This document shows positions 1 through 11,100 of a DNA stretch of 64,000 bases, one piece after another. Numbering within the stretch: position 1 is the first letter of the stretch; the number at the start of each line of letters is the position of its first letter. This DNA is from Tritrichomonas musculus (Eukaryota; Parabasalia; Tritrichomonadida; Tritrichomonadidae): positions 6,181,501 through 6,245,500 of the forward strand of contig JAPFFF010000004.1 of assembly GCA_039105265.1 (NCBI GenBank), in the 5' to 3' direction. The translations under genes were made by a program, and so were the position numbers. Below the pieces are notes generated by a model. It made no database searches. It had not been told where the DNA came from and was given only the letters and a program-made list of their open reading frames with translations.

Positions 1-2
1 TT

Positions 3-3000
3 CTTGAAATAAAACCAAAATCAATAAATATAATGAGAAATCCATCTGATAATAATTTCAATACTTTAGATCAAAACAACGACAATTTTGCTATGATTGT
101 CAATAAATATTGGCCTGATAAAATGGACCTTTATAAAGAGATGCTTGATAATTTGGAGCCTGATGATGAGTTGACCAAATCGTTACGTTATGATGATGTT
201 GATAAATTACAAATGATCATAACAACGAATAGAATTAACATCTCCAAGGCTGTTGTTCCATATAACATATTTGATGATTTTAATGAAGACATAAATGTCA
301 TTAATTATGCTGCTTATTATGGATCACTTAAATGCTTCAAATATTTGTTATTAAATGATGGTTGTATTGATGAATCAACACTTTATTTTGCCGTTTATGG
401 GGGCAATGTTGAAATCATTAAAATTGTCGATCAAAGAATTCCAAAACATGATTTTGAAACAAAAGCAAGTGAAAAACACTATAACAATCCAAACAAAAAA
501 TTTATTACTAAAATTATTAATGGTAAGCCAATTTGTATAATCAATTACACAAATGATAATGTAATAATTAAATCAACGATAAGCATGCATAGAAATGACC
601 TTTTTGATTGGCTTTTTGAGAAAAGATTCGTTAGTAAAGGTAAAGTTGGTAACGAATTAAATGATATTGCTTCTGTTTCTGCAATTAATGGTAATTCTCA
701 TTCTTTGATTGAAATTGTTGATAAAGGTTGTGATATATCATCACAAAAATTTGTCTGTACTGCTGCACAAAACGGTTTTTGTAAAATAACTCAATTAATT
801 CTGAGCATGATTAATACTGATGATAAAAAGAATCTTCTTAATTCTTCTTGTGGCCAATCAATCGTTTATTTCGGAAACCTTTCGATTTTCAAATTGTTAG
901 TTAAAGAAATGAATGAACAAACTATTGAAAAAGTTATTTTATATGCTATTTCAATGAATTGTCATAAAATCATTTCTTATTTCTTTGACAATCTTGATAA
1001 AATTGGTTTCAAAATAAGAAAATCATTTGTTAATTTAGCTTTAAACATGTCTATTACTGCGAAAACAAATGAATGCTTTGATTATTTAATGGAGAAATTC
1101 AATGAAATTAGTCCTTCTTCTTTTAAGATAAAGATGGTGAATAACATGTTAAATAACGCTTGTTTACGTTCCAATCTTTTTGTAGTTAAAAAAATTACTG
1201 AAATAATTATCAAAATGTCTCCAAATTTGAATTTCACTATGCAGTTTATAGGTGCTGCGTCAGTCGGATCAAAGGACATTTGCCAATATTTTCTTGATAA
1301 GAAAGTTTTCATCAATTATGAGCAAATTTCATTAAAAGTTACAAAACTTGGCTTAATTGATGAAGAGATATTTAAAATGATTTATGAAAATGTAAGTTTA
1401 ACAACAAAATTCCAACTTTTGAAATGCATTGATCAAGCCATTTTAAAGAAGAATAAAAAGCTTGTTGAATTCTTGTTGAAAGAAAAAGCACCATGCAAAG
1501 ATGCATTAATTGAAGCAGTTTCTACACATGATCTTGAAATGGTTGATTTAGTTCTTAAATATAACAGCGAGCCTGGGTTTATTAATCACGTTACAAAAGA
1601 TGGCACAGCTTTTATGAATGCTATAAAAACTGGTGATTACGATATAGCAAAACGTCTTCTTTCTGTTCCAGGAATTGATCTAAGTTTATGTAATATTCAT
1701 GGAGAAAATTGCCTTACTTTAGCAATATTCTTTGGCAGCATAGATATTTTTAATGCCATTCTTGACTTAATTGGTGATGACATTGTAGATAACCCTTGGT
1801 TGATTGCAGATGCTTTTCAGAAATTATTTAGAAAAATGACTGAAAATGATCCAACAGAAGTAGAATGGGAAATGGTTAAAAGATTATGTGAAATTAAAAC
1901 AATTGATCCCAATTTTCGTGTAGAAAATACATTCTTTTATCAAGCTTGTTTATGTAATAAAATTGGCATTGTTGAAAGTTTTCTTAAACTAGAAAAAATT
2001 GATGTTAACAAATATGAAATATTTTCATATAGGACGCCATTAATGGCTGCTATTGAAAAAGGACATAAAGAAATAGCAGAGCTTCTTATTCAGTTTCCAA
2101 AAACAGATATAAATGCTGTTGATTTATATGACGATTCAGCGTTTATTATTGCTGTTAGAAAAAATGATAAAGATATTGTTGATCTACTTATTAAGAGTGA
2201 AAGATTTGATCCAATTAAAAGTAATTTTAATTTTGCATTCTTTAATGCAAATGCAGAAATATTTGAACAATTATCATCATCTAAATTTATTGATGTTAAC
2301 TTTTGCTATGAAATATTGAATCATGATAACAATACTTTATTAGATAATGTTGTTGAAAAAACTGCGCTAATTCATTCTGTTGAAATCAATGATATTGAAA
2401 AAATTGACTTCATCATCAATCATCCAACTTTTGATAAATATAAATCAAGCATTGTTGAAGCAATTTTTGAAGCTGTAAGTAAAAACAATATTGTTGCTTT
2501 TAAGAAATTAATTAAATTAATAGATAATGATATTAATATCAAAAATAAGAAGAACTTAAGTCTTCTTTATGTTGCAGCTTCAAAATTAAGTGGCGCAATT
2601 ATAGATGAGTTGTTTAATGATTCTAATTTTAATCCTGCAAATAGTCAGATTGTAACTTCTTTCATTACATCTTATTGTGGTACTGTTATAGTACAAATTA
2701 GTAATAATAATAATAATGGCCAAATAGTACCACCATGGCAGTATCAACCACCAAAGCCTGCTTTCACACATAGTAAAACTATGCCACATTGGCAAGAACA
2801 AGAATTAAATATGGACATTTGGATCAGTCAGAATCAAGTTAAAGATGAGCAAACGATTCCTGATGCAAATTCAAGAATTGAAATTATGGAAAGAATTTTA
2901 AATTATGATAAAGAAAATTCTCATTTGATTGATTTCAATAAATTACTTTCAAATGGAAAAACATTCTTCACAATCATTTGCCAAGATTATGAAGAAATAG

Positions 3001-3557
3001 GAAATGTTTCCGATTTCTTAATTGATCATGGCGTTGATCCTAATGTATGCGATGAAGATGGAATTTATCCTCTTTTAACTGCAATTGGATTAAATTCTTA
3101 TAATTTTGTTCATTCTTTAATTCATTCAGGAAAAGTTGTTTATTCTCAGCTTGGAAATAGAACAACTTATCTTCATGTGGCTGCTGCTTTTGCTGATGAT
3201 AAAGTTTTGAGGATGTTGCTGGAAGAAAATGTCTTTGATATAAATGCAACAGATATAAACGGCGAAACACCATTGATGTTGGCTTGCAGATCAAAAAATG
3301 TCGCAAAAATTACTTTGCTATTTGACATAGATAACATTGATTATCTTCATTGCAATAATGATGGAATGGATGCTTTGGATATTATAAAAGAATTGCCACA
3401 AAATGAAGCAAAAGAGGCAAGAAATTCCAAAGAAAATTATAAGCAAAAAATTATATCTATTGTCACTGAACAACTTCATTATTCTTACGGTCAAAAATGC
3501 AATGATACTAATTTGCTTAATAATAATATTTCATTTATCTTTGGTGATCAAGATTAA
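3..3557 (+). CDS. DUF3447-type ankyrin-repeat protein, 5' end outside window
   Basis: Large ankyrin-repeat protein of the trichomonad DUF3447 type. Repeats such as NYAAYYGSLKCFKYLLLN and AVYGGNVEIIKIV occur near the start, and further helical repeat pairs (TPLMAAIEKGHKEIAELLI, TPLMLACRSKNVAKITLLF) run to the C-terminus. The first ATG is at base 33, but the frame is open to the left edge, and the codons before it (LEIKPKSINI) align with an internal segment of the paralogue at 48849-53891 (PELKEIDEIKDKIVMRKG). The true start therefore probably lies upstream and the gene probably also carries that paralogue's N-terminal domains. No signal peptide or membrane segment is visible. Ankyrin repeats usually mediate protein-protein contacts; the partner is unknown. 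The gene is convergent with the LRR gene at 4475-7225. Confidence 0.85.
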   Translation, partial: LEIKPKSINIMRNPSDNNFNTLDQNNDNFAMIVNKYWPDKMDLYKEMLDNLEPDDELTKSLRYDDVDKLQMIITTNRINISKAVVPYNIFDDFNEDINVINYAAYYGSLKCFKYLLLNDGCIDESTLYFAVYGGNVEIIKIVDQRIPKHDFETKASEKHYNNPNKKFITKIINGKPICIINYTNDNVIIKSTISMHRNDLFDWLFEKRFVSKGKVGNELNDIASVSAINGNSHSLIEIVDKGCDISSQKFVCTAAQNGFCKITQLILSMINTDDKKNLLNSSCGQSIVYFGNLSIFKLLVKEMNEQTIEKVILYAISMNCHKIISYFFDNLDKIGFKIRKSFVNLALNMSITAKTNECFDYLMEKFNEISPSSFKIKMVNNMLNNACLRSNLFVVKKITEIIIKMSPNLNFTMQFIGAASVGSKDICQYFLDKKVFINYEQISLKVTKLGLIDEEIFKMIYENVSLTTKFQLLKCIDQAILKKNKKLVEFLLKEKAPCKDALIEAVSTHDLEMVDLVLKYNSEPGFINHVTKDGTAFMNAIKTGDYDIAKRLLSVPGIDLSLCNIHGENCLTLAIFFGSIDIFNAILDLIGDDIVDNPWLIADAFQKLFRKMTENDPTEVEWEMVKRLCEIKTIDPNFRVENTFFYQACLCNKIGIVESFLKLEKIDVNKYEIFSYRTPLMAAIEKGHKEIAELLIQFPKTDINAVDLYDDSAFIIAVRKNDKDIVDLLIKSERFDPIKSNFNFAFFNANAEIFEQLSSSKFIDVNFCYEILNHDNNTLLDNVVEKTALIHSVEINDIEKIDFIINHPTFDKYKSSIVEAIFEAVSKNNIVAFKKLIKLIDNDINIKNKKNLSLLYVAASKLSGAIIDELFNDSNFNPANSQIVTSFITSYCGTVIVQISNNNNNGQIVPPWQYQPPKPAFTHSKTMPHWQEQELNMDIWISQNQVKDEQTIPDANSRIEIMERILNYDKENSHLIDFNKLLSNGKTFFTIICQDYEEIGNVSDFLIDHGVDPNVCDEDGIYPLLTAIGLNSYNFVHSLIHSGKVVYSQLGNRTTYLHVAAAFADDKVLRMLLEENVFDINATDINGETPLMLACRSKNVAKITLLFDIDNIDYLHCNNDGMDALDIIKELPQNEAKEARNSKENYKQKIISIVTEQLHYSYGQKCNDTNLLNNNISFIFGDQD

Positions 3558-3739
3558 ATCAATTAATTATATTAAAAAAACAATAATAACAAATTTATCA
3601 TTTTTTTTAAATACAGCTGGTTAGGTTTTAAAATAGTATTTTTAGGAAATAAAATAAGAAAATTTGAATAGTTTATATAACCGTTTATTTTTTTAGGAAA
3701 TAAAATATTTTTTTTTTAGGAAATTAAATAAGAACGATC

Positions 3740-4190
3740 ATTTTAAATTCAATTTTTTCATTCTTTTAATACAATTTTACTCACATTTTTGAAAAAAAAA
3801 AAAAAAAAAAAAGAATAATAACTTGACTAACGGATCTAGAAATGATATAATATGATAAATATAAATAAAAATGCCAATCTCATTTCTTATTTCCATAATT
3901 TACTGAAGATTATTTCAAATGATAATTTCATATTAAATCATATTTCAAACGATTCATGCAAAAATCTATTAATTATGACAATTTAGAATTGCAATATTTT
4001 TTTTATTCTAAATATCAAAAAAACAGCTTATTGCGAATTAAATTCAATAGTTAAGTTGCTAAACATTGTTTTTCTTATATATCACAAATTGGATAATTTG
4101 AATTAATAGTTAAGTTGCTAAACATCGTTTTTTCAATAACATCTTAAATATATTCTTATATATCACAAATTGGATAATTTGAATTAATAA
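3740..4190. repeat. Dispersed spacer repeat, copy A, with internal duplication
   Basis: This spacer between two convergent genes matches, in the same orientation, the sequence at about 60585-60870. Shared blocks include acaattttactcacat, aatatgataaatataa, taatttactgaa and tatcaca(a/g)attggata. Inside it, two modules are duplicated in alternation: aatagttaagttgctaaaca at 4046-4072 and 4104-4130, and a 37-base block containing atcacaaattggataattt at 4072-4108 and 4153-4189. No coding potential was seen. The rest of 3558-4474 is AT-rich with a long A run near 3791-3811. Confidence 0.55.
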
Positions 4191-4474
4191 TAATGAATAA
4201 ACCAGTGCATTAATAGATTTAATTATGCTAATTATAATTGTTCTTTTTCAGAATTCATATTTTAAATACATATATTTTGAATGCAAAATGATCATTCCAA
4301 TTCTATTTCCTAAAACAATATTTCAAAATATGAATTCTGATATTTTCATTAAATGAAGAGAAATGCAATACTTATATTACTTTTAAGAGTGAAATTGTCG
4401 AAGTTAGAAAAAGAAAACAATTAAAAATATATAATTATTAATGTAATTATTGTATTGATTATTAAAAGTTAATT

Positions 4475-7225
4475 TTAATACTTGATTAATTTAACATTTG
4501 GACCGATACCTGCGTTTTTCAAATTAACTTTTAATGGAATAGAAATTTGCGTTAATGATGAACATTCATTAAAAGCATTTTTTCCAATTGATTTCAAATT
4601 GTATGGTAAATCTAATTTTTTTAAAGAAGAGCAGCCATCAAAAGCATTTCTTCCAATTGATTTTAATACTGATGGAAATGAAATGTTTTCAAGTTTTGAA
4701 CAACCAGCAAAAGCAAATTCACATATTTTAGTTGCATTAGATGGAACATTAATACTTTTTAAAGAACTGCAATTTTCAAAGCAATGTGATCTAAAAGAAG
4801 CAACAGAATTAGGAATTGTTATTTCATTCAATTTTTGACAATTCTTGAATAAGCATTCGTTAATTTTAATGATTTCACAATTAAAATGCGCTTGTTCTAA
4901 CAAAGTACAATCTTCAAAACAATTCATTCCTAATGATAGTGACAATGATGAAATATTGATCTTTGTCAATGATGAACATCCTTTAAAAGCAAATGATCCA
5001 ATTGAATTTATTGACGATGGGAATGTAAAAGACACTAAAGATGAGCATCCGAAGAATGCATTGTTTCCAATTGATGTTATTTTTGAATTAATTATTACCT
5101 CTTTTAATGAACTGCATTCTTCAAATGCATTATTATCAATTATTACAACTGATGAAGGAATTTGTATCGATTTTAATGATATGCAATTTTGAAATGAATA
5201 AGGACCAATTATAGTTAATGATGGCGGAAGCTCAATTTCTTCAAGCTTTAATAAATTTTTGAATGAATTTCCTTCAAGTTTTTGGATTGAAAGCTGAAGA
5301 CAAATTTTTGTTAATGAACTACAACCTTCCCAAATCGAATTCCCAATTTTCTTCACTGAAGAAGGAACAGTTAATTCTCTTAATGATGAACATTCAGCAA
5401 AGGAAAAATCATCAATTTTAATTACAGAAGAAGGTATTAAAAACGTTGTAATTAATTTGCAATTAGAAAATGCATATTTACCAATTGTTTTAACCGAAGT
5501 AAATGATATCCTTGTCAATAGTGAGCATCCTGAAAAAGTTTCATCAAAAATCTGCGATATTGAAGAAGGAATATTTATTTCAGTTATTTTTACATCTGAA
5601 AATGCAGATATATCAATGAATGTTGTATTAGAAGGAATTTTTAATTCAGTAATGCCAGAACCTTTAAATGCTGATTTTCCAATCCGTGCTACTGTTGAAG
5701 GGATTTTAATTTGTTTTAAAGACTTGCAATTGTAAAAAGCACAATCACCAATAGAGATCAGAGGACATAAAAATTCCACACTCTTTAATGATTCACAATT
5801 GCAGAATGCCTTATTTTCTAACTCTAATATAAAAGAAGGAATTGTTATTTGTACCAATCTCATATCATAGTCAAAACAATTTGGATAAATTGTAGGTTTA
5901 AATTCAAATAATAAGTAATTAACAATATCTATATTATTCTTTTTAGCAGCATAATAAAACATATCCACTTTTTCCATCATTGGTGTATAACCATATTCTT
6001 CTTTTATCTCTTTTTGAATTTTAAGCTTTTTATCATTTTCTTTTTTAATAAATTCAATTAATTGGTCTTTCATTCCTTTCATTGCAATACTTAGAATATC
6101 TAAATAATCATGTACCAAAAAGTATTCAAAAAAATAAATATGATTTTCAAAATCATTTGGTATAAATTCATAATTGTAATATATGAATGAAACTTCTTCA
6201 AGTTCGGGTGTCATTCCATTTACATAATTATTTAGAATATAATGAGCAATATCATTATGATGACATTGAATTGATTTTTCAAGACAAAAATCATGACTTG
6301 ATTCTTCAGAATAATAATGATAAACGGTTGCATGTCTTATTTCATTATTATATTTAACATTAAAGTTAGGCATTTTAACTTTATCTTCTTCAAGAATATG
6401 TATGATTTCTGGATTGTTTCCATGTATTGCATACATCCACAAGATTGGATTCAATTCAACTTTATTCAATCTTAAAAATTGGAAGATTTGAATAGAGCCA
6501 TAAAATGCTGCATATTCAATTAATTCCAAATATTTATCATTTCCTGTAAAAGAACTATTTATTTTATACCTTAAATAATTATTTGTTTCAAATATTGATT
6601 TGCAAATACTGCTTGAAAGTGAAATGCAGCTTCGGTTTACATATTCAATGAATTCTTCAACTAAATCATTTCGAATTAAATAACAAATATATGAATGATT
6701 TTCTCCTATTCTTCTTTTTTCATAAAAATTCTTAAAATCTGGTGTATTGTAGCCAATTTTTTCCTCTATTTTCCTTTTTGTGTCTTCATCGTGGATGAAT
6801 TCTTTGATCTCTGGATAAAAAAATTTTTTATAACACTTATGTCGCTTCTTCAATATATAATCTGTTATTTCTTGATCAAAATGCAATATTCCATTGTTTA
6901 ACAAAATCAAATAAATGAATTTTTCATCTTCAAAAAATTGAAATATTTCGAAATTGGTGAAATAATTTATTATATCTTTTTTTAACAATACAACAAGTTT
7001 TTCTATTTTTGTAAAAAAATATTGGTTTCTGTAATGATTTGCCGAAATCTTTGATAATAAATAAAGAAAACTTTTTAATTCAGATTTTGTATTTCTGATT
7101 TTTTGTTTTTCAATCAATTTAGTTAGCAAAGCGTAATATTCTTCTGAATCATTTTCACAATCAATATAGTTCATAAAAATATCATAAAGTTGCTTTTTTT
7201 TGTTTATATAAGCATCAACTTCCAT
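4475..7225 (-). CDS. DUF3447-ankyrin plus BspA-like leucine-rich repeat protein
   Basis: A 916-residue protein in two parts. Residues 1-450 resemble the trichomonad DUF3447 ankyrin N-terminus, with YAAFYGSIQIFQFLRLN and YAIHGNNPEIIHIL repeats and a last repeat FYYAAKKNNIDIVNYLLFEF. Residues 450-910 hold about 19 BspA-type LRRs of 23 residues, with the pattern L..I.IPSSV..IG..AF..CSSL. In Trichomonas, BspA-like proteins are often surface or secreted and can bind host or bacterial targets, but here there is no signal peptide and no C-terminal membrane helix (it ends NVKLIKY), so an intracellular role is as likely. The start at 7225 is the first ATG of a long open frame. Stop is convergent with the ankyrin gene on the left. 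The long open frames antisense to the LRRs are by-products of their regular codons. Confidence 0.85.
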   Translation of the reverse strand: MEVDAYINKKKQLYDIFMNYIDCENDSEEYYALLTKLIEKQKIRNTKSELKSFLYLLSKISANHYRNQYFFTKIEKLVVLLKKDIINYFTNFEIFQFFEDEKFIYLILLNNGILHFDQEITDYILKKRHKCYKKFFYPEIKEFIHDEDTKRKIEEKIGYNTPDFKNFYEKRRIGENHSYICYLIRNDLVEEFIEYVNRSCISLSSSICKSIFETNNYLRYKINSSFTGNDKYLELIEYAAFYGSIQIFQFLRLNKVELNPILWMYAIHGNNPEIIHILEEDKVKMPNFNVKYNNEIRHATVYHYYSEESSHDFCLEKSIQCHHNDIAHYILNNYVNGMTPELEEVSFIYYNYEFIPNDFENHIYFFEYFLVHDYLDILSIAMKGMKDQLIEFIKKENDKKLKIQKEIKEEYGYTPMMEKVDMFYYAAKKNNIDIVNYLLFEFKPTIYPNCFDYDMRLVQITIPSFILELENKAFCNCESLKSVEFLCPLISIGDCAFYNCKSLKQIKIPSTVARIGKSAFKGSGITELKIPSNTTFIDISAFSDVKITEINIPSSISQIFDETFSGCSLLTRISFTSVKTIGKYAFSNCKLITTFLIPSSVIKIDDFSFAECSSLRELTVPSSVKKIGNSIWEGCSSLTKICLQLSIQKLEGNSFKNLLKLEEIELPPSLTIIGPYSFQNCISLKSIQIPSSVVIIDNNAFEECSSLKEVIINSKITSIGNNAFFGCSSLVSFTFPSSINSIGSFAFKGCSSLTKINISSLSLSLGMNCFEDCTLLEQAHFNCEIIKINECLFKNCQKLNEITIPNSVASFRSHCFENCSSLKSINVPSNATKICEFAFAGCSKLENISFPSVLKSIGRNAFDGCSSLKKLDLPYNLKSIGKNAFNECSSLTQISIPLKVNLKNAGIGPNVKLIKY

Positions 7226-7488
7226 ATCTTAAATATCTGCCCCATAAAAAATAAACCGAATTGGTCGTTCAAATTTGAAATTGATAAATCCAGTTTTTAC
7301 TAATTCAAATTACAAGCTTTAAGATTGATATATCTACAATTATAAAAAAAAAAAAAAAAAATAAATAAATTGTATTAATATATCTATGCTATTTACAATA
7401 TCAGTTTTGTGAAACACAAATATTACAATTCCTAATTTGGATATTTAAATGGCCTAGGGGGAGAAAAAAAAAATGGTATATCAAAAAA

Positions 7489-7679
7489 GTTGCACTTTTC
7501 AGACAAAAGGCTCTCAATTTTTTTTCAATCATTCCTATTCAATTCGAAGACTTTTTTATGATAAAATAAGAGTTGATTTTTTTATGATTTAATTCCAAAA
7601 AACAAGTCAAAATAAGTTCATATATCAATATTATAATAAATAGGATTGAGAGGATTTTGTCCGAAAAGTGTAAAGTTTC
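7489..7679. repeat. Inverted repeat of about 32 bases, possible MITE
   Basis: The left arm contains gttgcacttttcagacaaaa and gctctcaat. The right arm contains attgagag and ttttgtccgaaaagtgtaa, the reverse complement with a few mismatches. The arms enclose about 125 AT-rich bases. No clear target duplication was found, so it may be a small decayed terminal-inverted-repeat element. Confidence 0.5.
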
Positions 7680-7701
7680 TCAATATATCAAAAAAAAAAA
7701 T

Positions 7702-7786
7702 TTAATTAAGGGCATAGTTGGCTTTTCTATTTTTTGAATAGTTTATTCATTGAAAAAGTTCAATAACCAACTATGTCCTTAAATTT
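7702..7786. repeat. Hairpin-forming inverted repeat
   Basis: The arms ttaagggcatagttgg and ccaactatgtccttaa pair almost perfectly around a loop of about 45 bases. It sits directly after the previous inverted repeat and may belong to the same or a neighbouring small mobile element. Confidence 0.5.
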
Positions 7787-7979
7787 TTATCATATAACGG
7801 ATGACATGTGTAATGATTTTTTGTAGATAATAGGCTTGTTAAAAGAATATATATATATACTAGAGAAAATAGTGTTTTGAAATGGGATTTGAAGGTGTTT
7901 AAAGGATTTGTTTTACTTTTTCGTGTCATCCAGAGATAAAAAGTTATCATTAATGGAACTGCATATACTATTTTTATAT

Positions 7980-8125
7980 AAAGATTAAGACTTTATTAAA
8001 ATTATAATAAAATAAAAAAAAAAAAAAAAAAAAAAATTATTGTATGAGTTGATTAAAAAATAAGAATAAGACTTTATTAAGATTATAATAAAAAAAAAAT
8101 TATTGTATGAGTTGATTTCAAATAT
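7980..8125. repeat. Direct duplication downstream of the Sec7 gene
   Basis: The sequence taagactttattaaaattat, followed by an A-rich run and attattgtatgagttgatt, is repeated at about 8068-8117 with small changes in A-run length. It lies just past the stop codon of the minus-strand Sec7 gene, so it would fall in or after its 3' UTR. Confidence 0.6.
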
Positions 8126-8146
8126 ATATAAAAAAATATTTTACAT

Positions 8147-11100
8147 TTATATCTGAGTTATTTCTTTCAATTGTTGAATGTAGTTGTGAATATCTTCATT
8201 CTTCCCTTCAATTTTTTTTATAAAATCAGCAGCAATCTTTGCAGCAGCCTGTTTCTTTCCATCCTGCAACAACAAGTCAATATATAGCTGCATCATGCTG
8301 CATTCGAAGTGTCCAATATCATCGACGTCGGTTGAACTTTTGATTACGCTTATGATCGATTTTTTCATTTTCTTGTCATTTTCAAAAGTTTTCAAAGCTT
8401 TTGAGAAGAAAATGACCAATTCAACTCTTTTCAACTTACAAAGCTTCTTTATATCGTCGACGACGACTGTTCTTAAATTAGAAGAAGAAATTTCATCTGA
8501 ATTATTAGATAAGAAGACGGAGAGAAGCGTCAAAGAATTCAAAGAAAAGTCAGGATTTTCATGCAAACAACATTTCATTAAAATGTCCAATTTGAGCTCA
8601 ATTTTCAATGGAATATCCATGATCTCGGTGAGAAGGTTTGTCATTTCAGGCTCAACGAAAAGATTAAAAACAGAAGGAACGAATTCATTAATAATTGTTT
8701 CTTTAACAGAATCAGAAACTTTTTCTTTCTGCATAATTTCAACTGTTGAAAGAACAGCTCTTTTCTTTATAATTGGCGTTGGACTCATTATACATTTTTG
8801 AAGGGAAGCGAAGAAGCAACCCCAAACTTCATTATCCGCGTTAATATGAGATAAGAAAGAAGCAATCTTTTCAAAAAGAAGGACTGCTTTTGCGCCAATT
8901 TTTGGCGTCTTTCCTTTCAAAACAAACGAGATAAGAACAGATTGAAGATGAACGATTTGAGAACTACTTAAATCTTGCAGATGCTCATTTACAACCTTTG
9001 TCATTAGTTCGTAACCTTTTGAACGATAATCAACAGCACAAGCATTCATTATCTGGAAGACAACACTCCATCCTGAATGAAGCGAGTTTGCTAAATCATT
9101 CACAAGTGACGATGTGCATTCAACAATGAGTCCTTTAACTTCTGCTGATTGCTGAACGATGAAAATTTCAAAGAAAGGTCTCAAAAAGTGCTCTTGAAAA
9201 TGGAATGCATTTGTTTCTGGTTGCTCAATGAATTTGCGTGTAATTTGCCAAAGAACATTGATCGTTGCTTTGGCTATATTAACGTCTTCCATTGAACCGG
9301 CATCGATTATTTGATTTGAAATTGTCTCCCAAATTTCTTTCCAAATAATTTTTGGTCTTCCCATGTTAAAGTAAGCAACGTCAGCCAAACGAAGGAGCAT
9401 GTACATACGTGGTGGTTGTTCAGAAAGTTCATTTGCAGATGTTTGACACATTGCTTTAACAAGATCATTAATTGACTCACGATCAAGCGAATCAGAACCA
9501 GTGAAAAGTATGTCAGGAATTGTGAAATATTTCAACTTTTCTAAAGCTGAAACTTCATCCATTAAAAGACTCCATGTTCCTCGTAGAACGTTTCTATCAT
9601 TGATCGCCACAGAAAGAAGTTCTTGTGTACATTTGATGTTTTTAGCTTTGATCTCTTCAGCCCCGTAAGTTCGAAGTTTTGTGAACTTCGTGAATGAACT
9701 TACAAGCATTTCAAGTGCCTCTTCGCAATAGCAGTGAGAAGCGATATGTGATGCATACGATAAACCTTTCAATGAACAATTGACAACTTTTTCATCGTCT
9801 GTCGAATCAAAAGCTATTGCAAAAACAGCCAAAACCTGCGCCCAAACAACCTGAAACATTGGAGATACAATATCAGAAGAATCAATTCTTTTAAAGATTG
9901 ATTCAGGTTGTGATGATGACATTGTAATTGAATTCTTTGCTTCTTGAAGAATTGAATTACATCTTTGAGCATACAATTGCGCTTTCTGGCTTCTTGTCAG
10001 CAATGATGGAACATCTTCTTTCGATAGAAGAGTGATTTCTTTAGTCGTTATGTCATTGTACAAATTAACAAGAAACTCACGAGGCAGGTCTTTACCGCCG
10101 TCGATTCCTCGGTTATTCGCGATGAATTCATCGAGTGACATTCGACTGTTTAAATTTGGATGGTGTGCATCTGTGTAAAGCATTAAAGCCGAATAAGCAA
10201 CAACATAAACTGTGTCTGCTGTTGAAAAAGTGCCAGGATTATCATTGAAATATTTGGCGCCAAATTCTTCCATCACTCGGTCAATCATTTGGCCTTCGCC
10301 CGGAATTCGAAACTTCGAAAGAAAAGAACGAAAAGCTTCCTCAAATGACTTCCCTTTAAAATCGAAGAAGTGAACATAGTCCTTCAATATTTGGCGGTTT
10401 TTTTGAAGGGCAATAATTTCACCAACTCCGGCAGGATCGAGTTGTTGTGTGTTGAACAGAAACTCGGCACATTTTGACTCAGTTGTGATCTCTTTCGTGA
10501 TGAAATATTTGAGGCCCTTTTTTGGGTCCTTTTTGAAGAGATCGAGACCTTGTTGGAAGACGTCCTTTTGACGTTTTGCCTCAATTAAAGTGTCCGTTAC
10601 AGGCACTTCACTTGTCTTTGATGTATTCAAAAAGTGCCACATACATTTGAGGATGTCAAGGAGAACAACAAGACTTGACAGTTGGCAATGATCGTCTGGA
10701 TAAGAATGCTTAGAAACAAGACTGACTGTGCTCTCAAAAAGTGACACATAACGGCCATTATTATCACAATCAAAGTTGACAAACAGATCGACAAATAATT
10801 GAGGCTCAGAGGTCAAATGATTCAAAATTCGACAAGTCCTCTCAATTTGAATAGAATTCGGTGATGAAAGCGAATGTAAAATTCCCTTATCAAAAAGTTC
10901 ATACAATCTTTCAATATACAATTTTGAATACTTCTTCCAAATTGTGATGAAAAGGTTGCTGAATGGAATGGCAAGCTCAATGTGGTAATCAAGCGCCAGT
11001 GCCATCATCGCAATGTGAACTTCTCGATTCAAAATTAATTCAAGAATTGAATCGCTAAATAACGTCTTTTTTTCCTGACTTAAAAGCTCATTCAAAATTG

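Larger units (their letters stand above)
7226..8146. other. Gene-poor spacer with inverted and direct repeats
   Basis: No gene is seen between the divergent end of the LRR gene and the 3' end of the Sec7 gene. It holds an inverted repeat (7489-7521 with 7645-7679), a hairpin (about 7702-7786), a weak 10-base inverted pair (ggatgacatg near 7799, cgtgtcatcc near 7920), and a direct duplication at 7980-8125 that repeats the sequence just downstream of the Sec7 stop. Poly-A runs are frequent. Confidence 0.5.

Noticed and set aside
4482-5735. Open frames antisense to the leucine-rich repeats
   Set aside because: They mirror the regular LRR codons and have no independent similarity.
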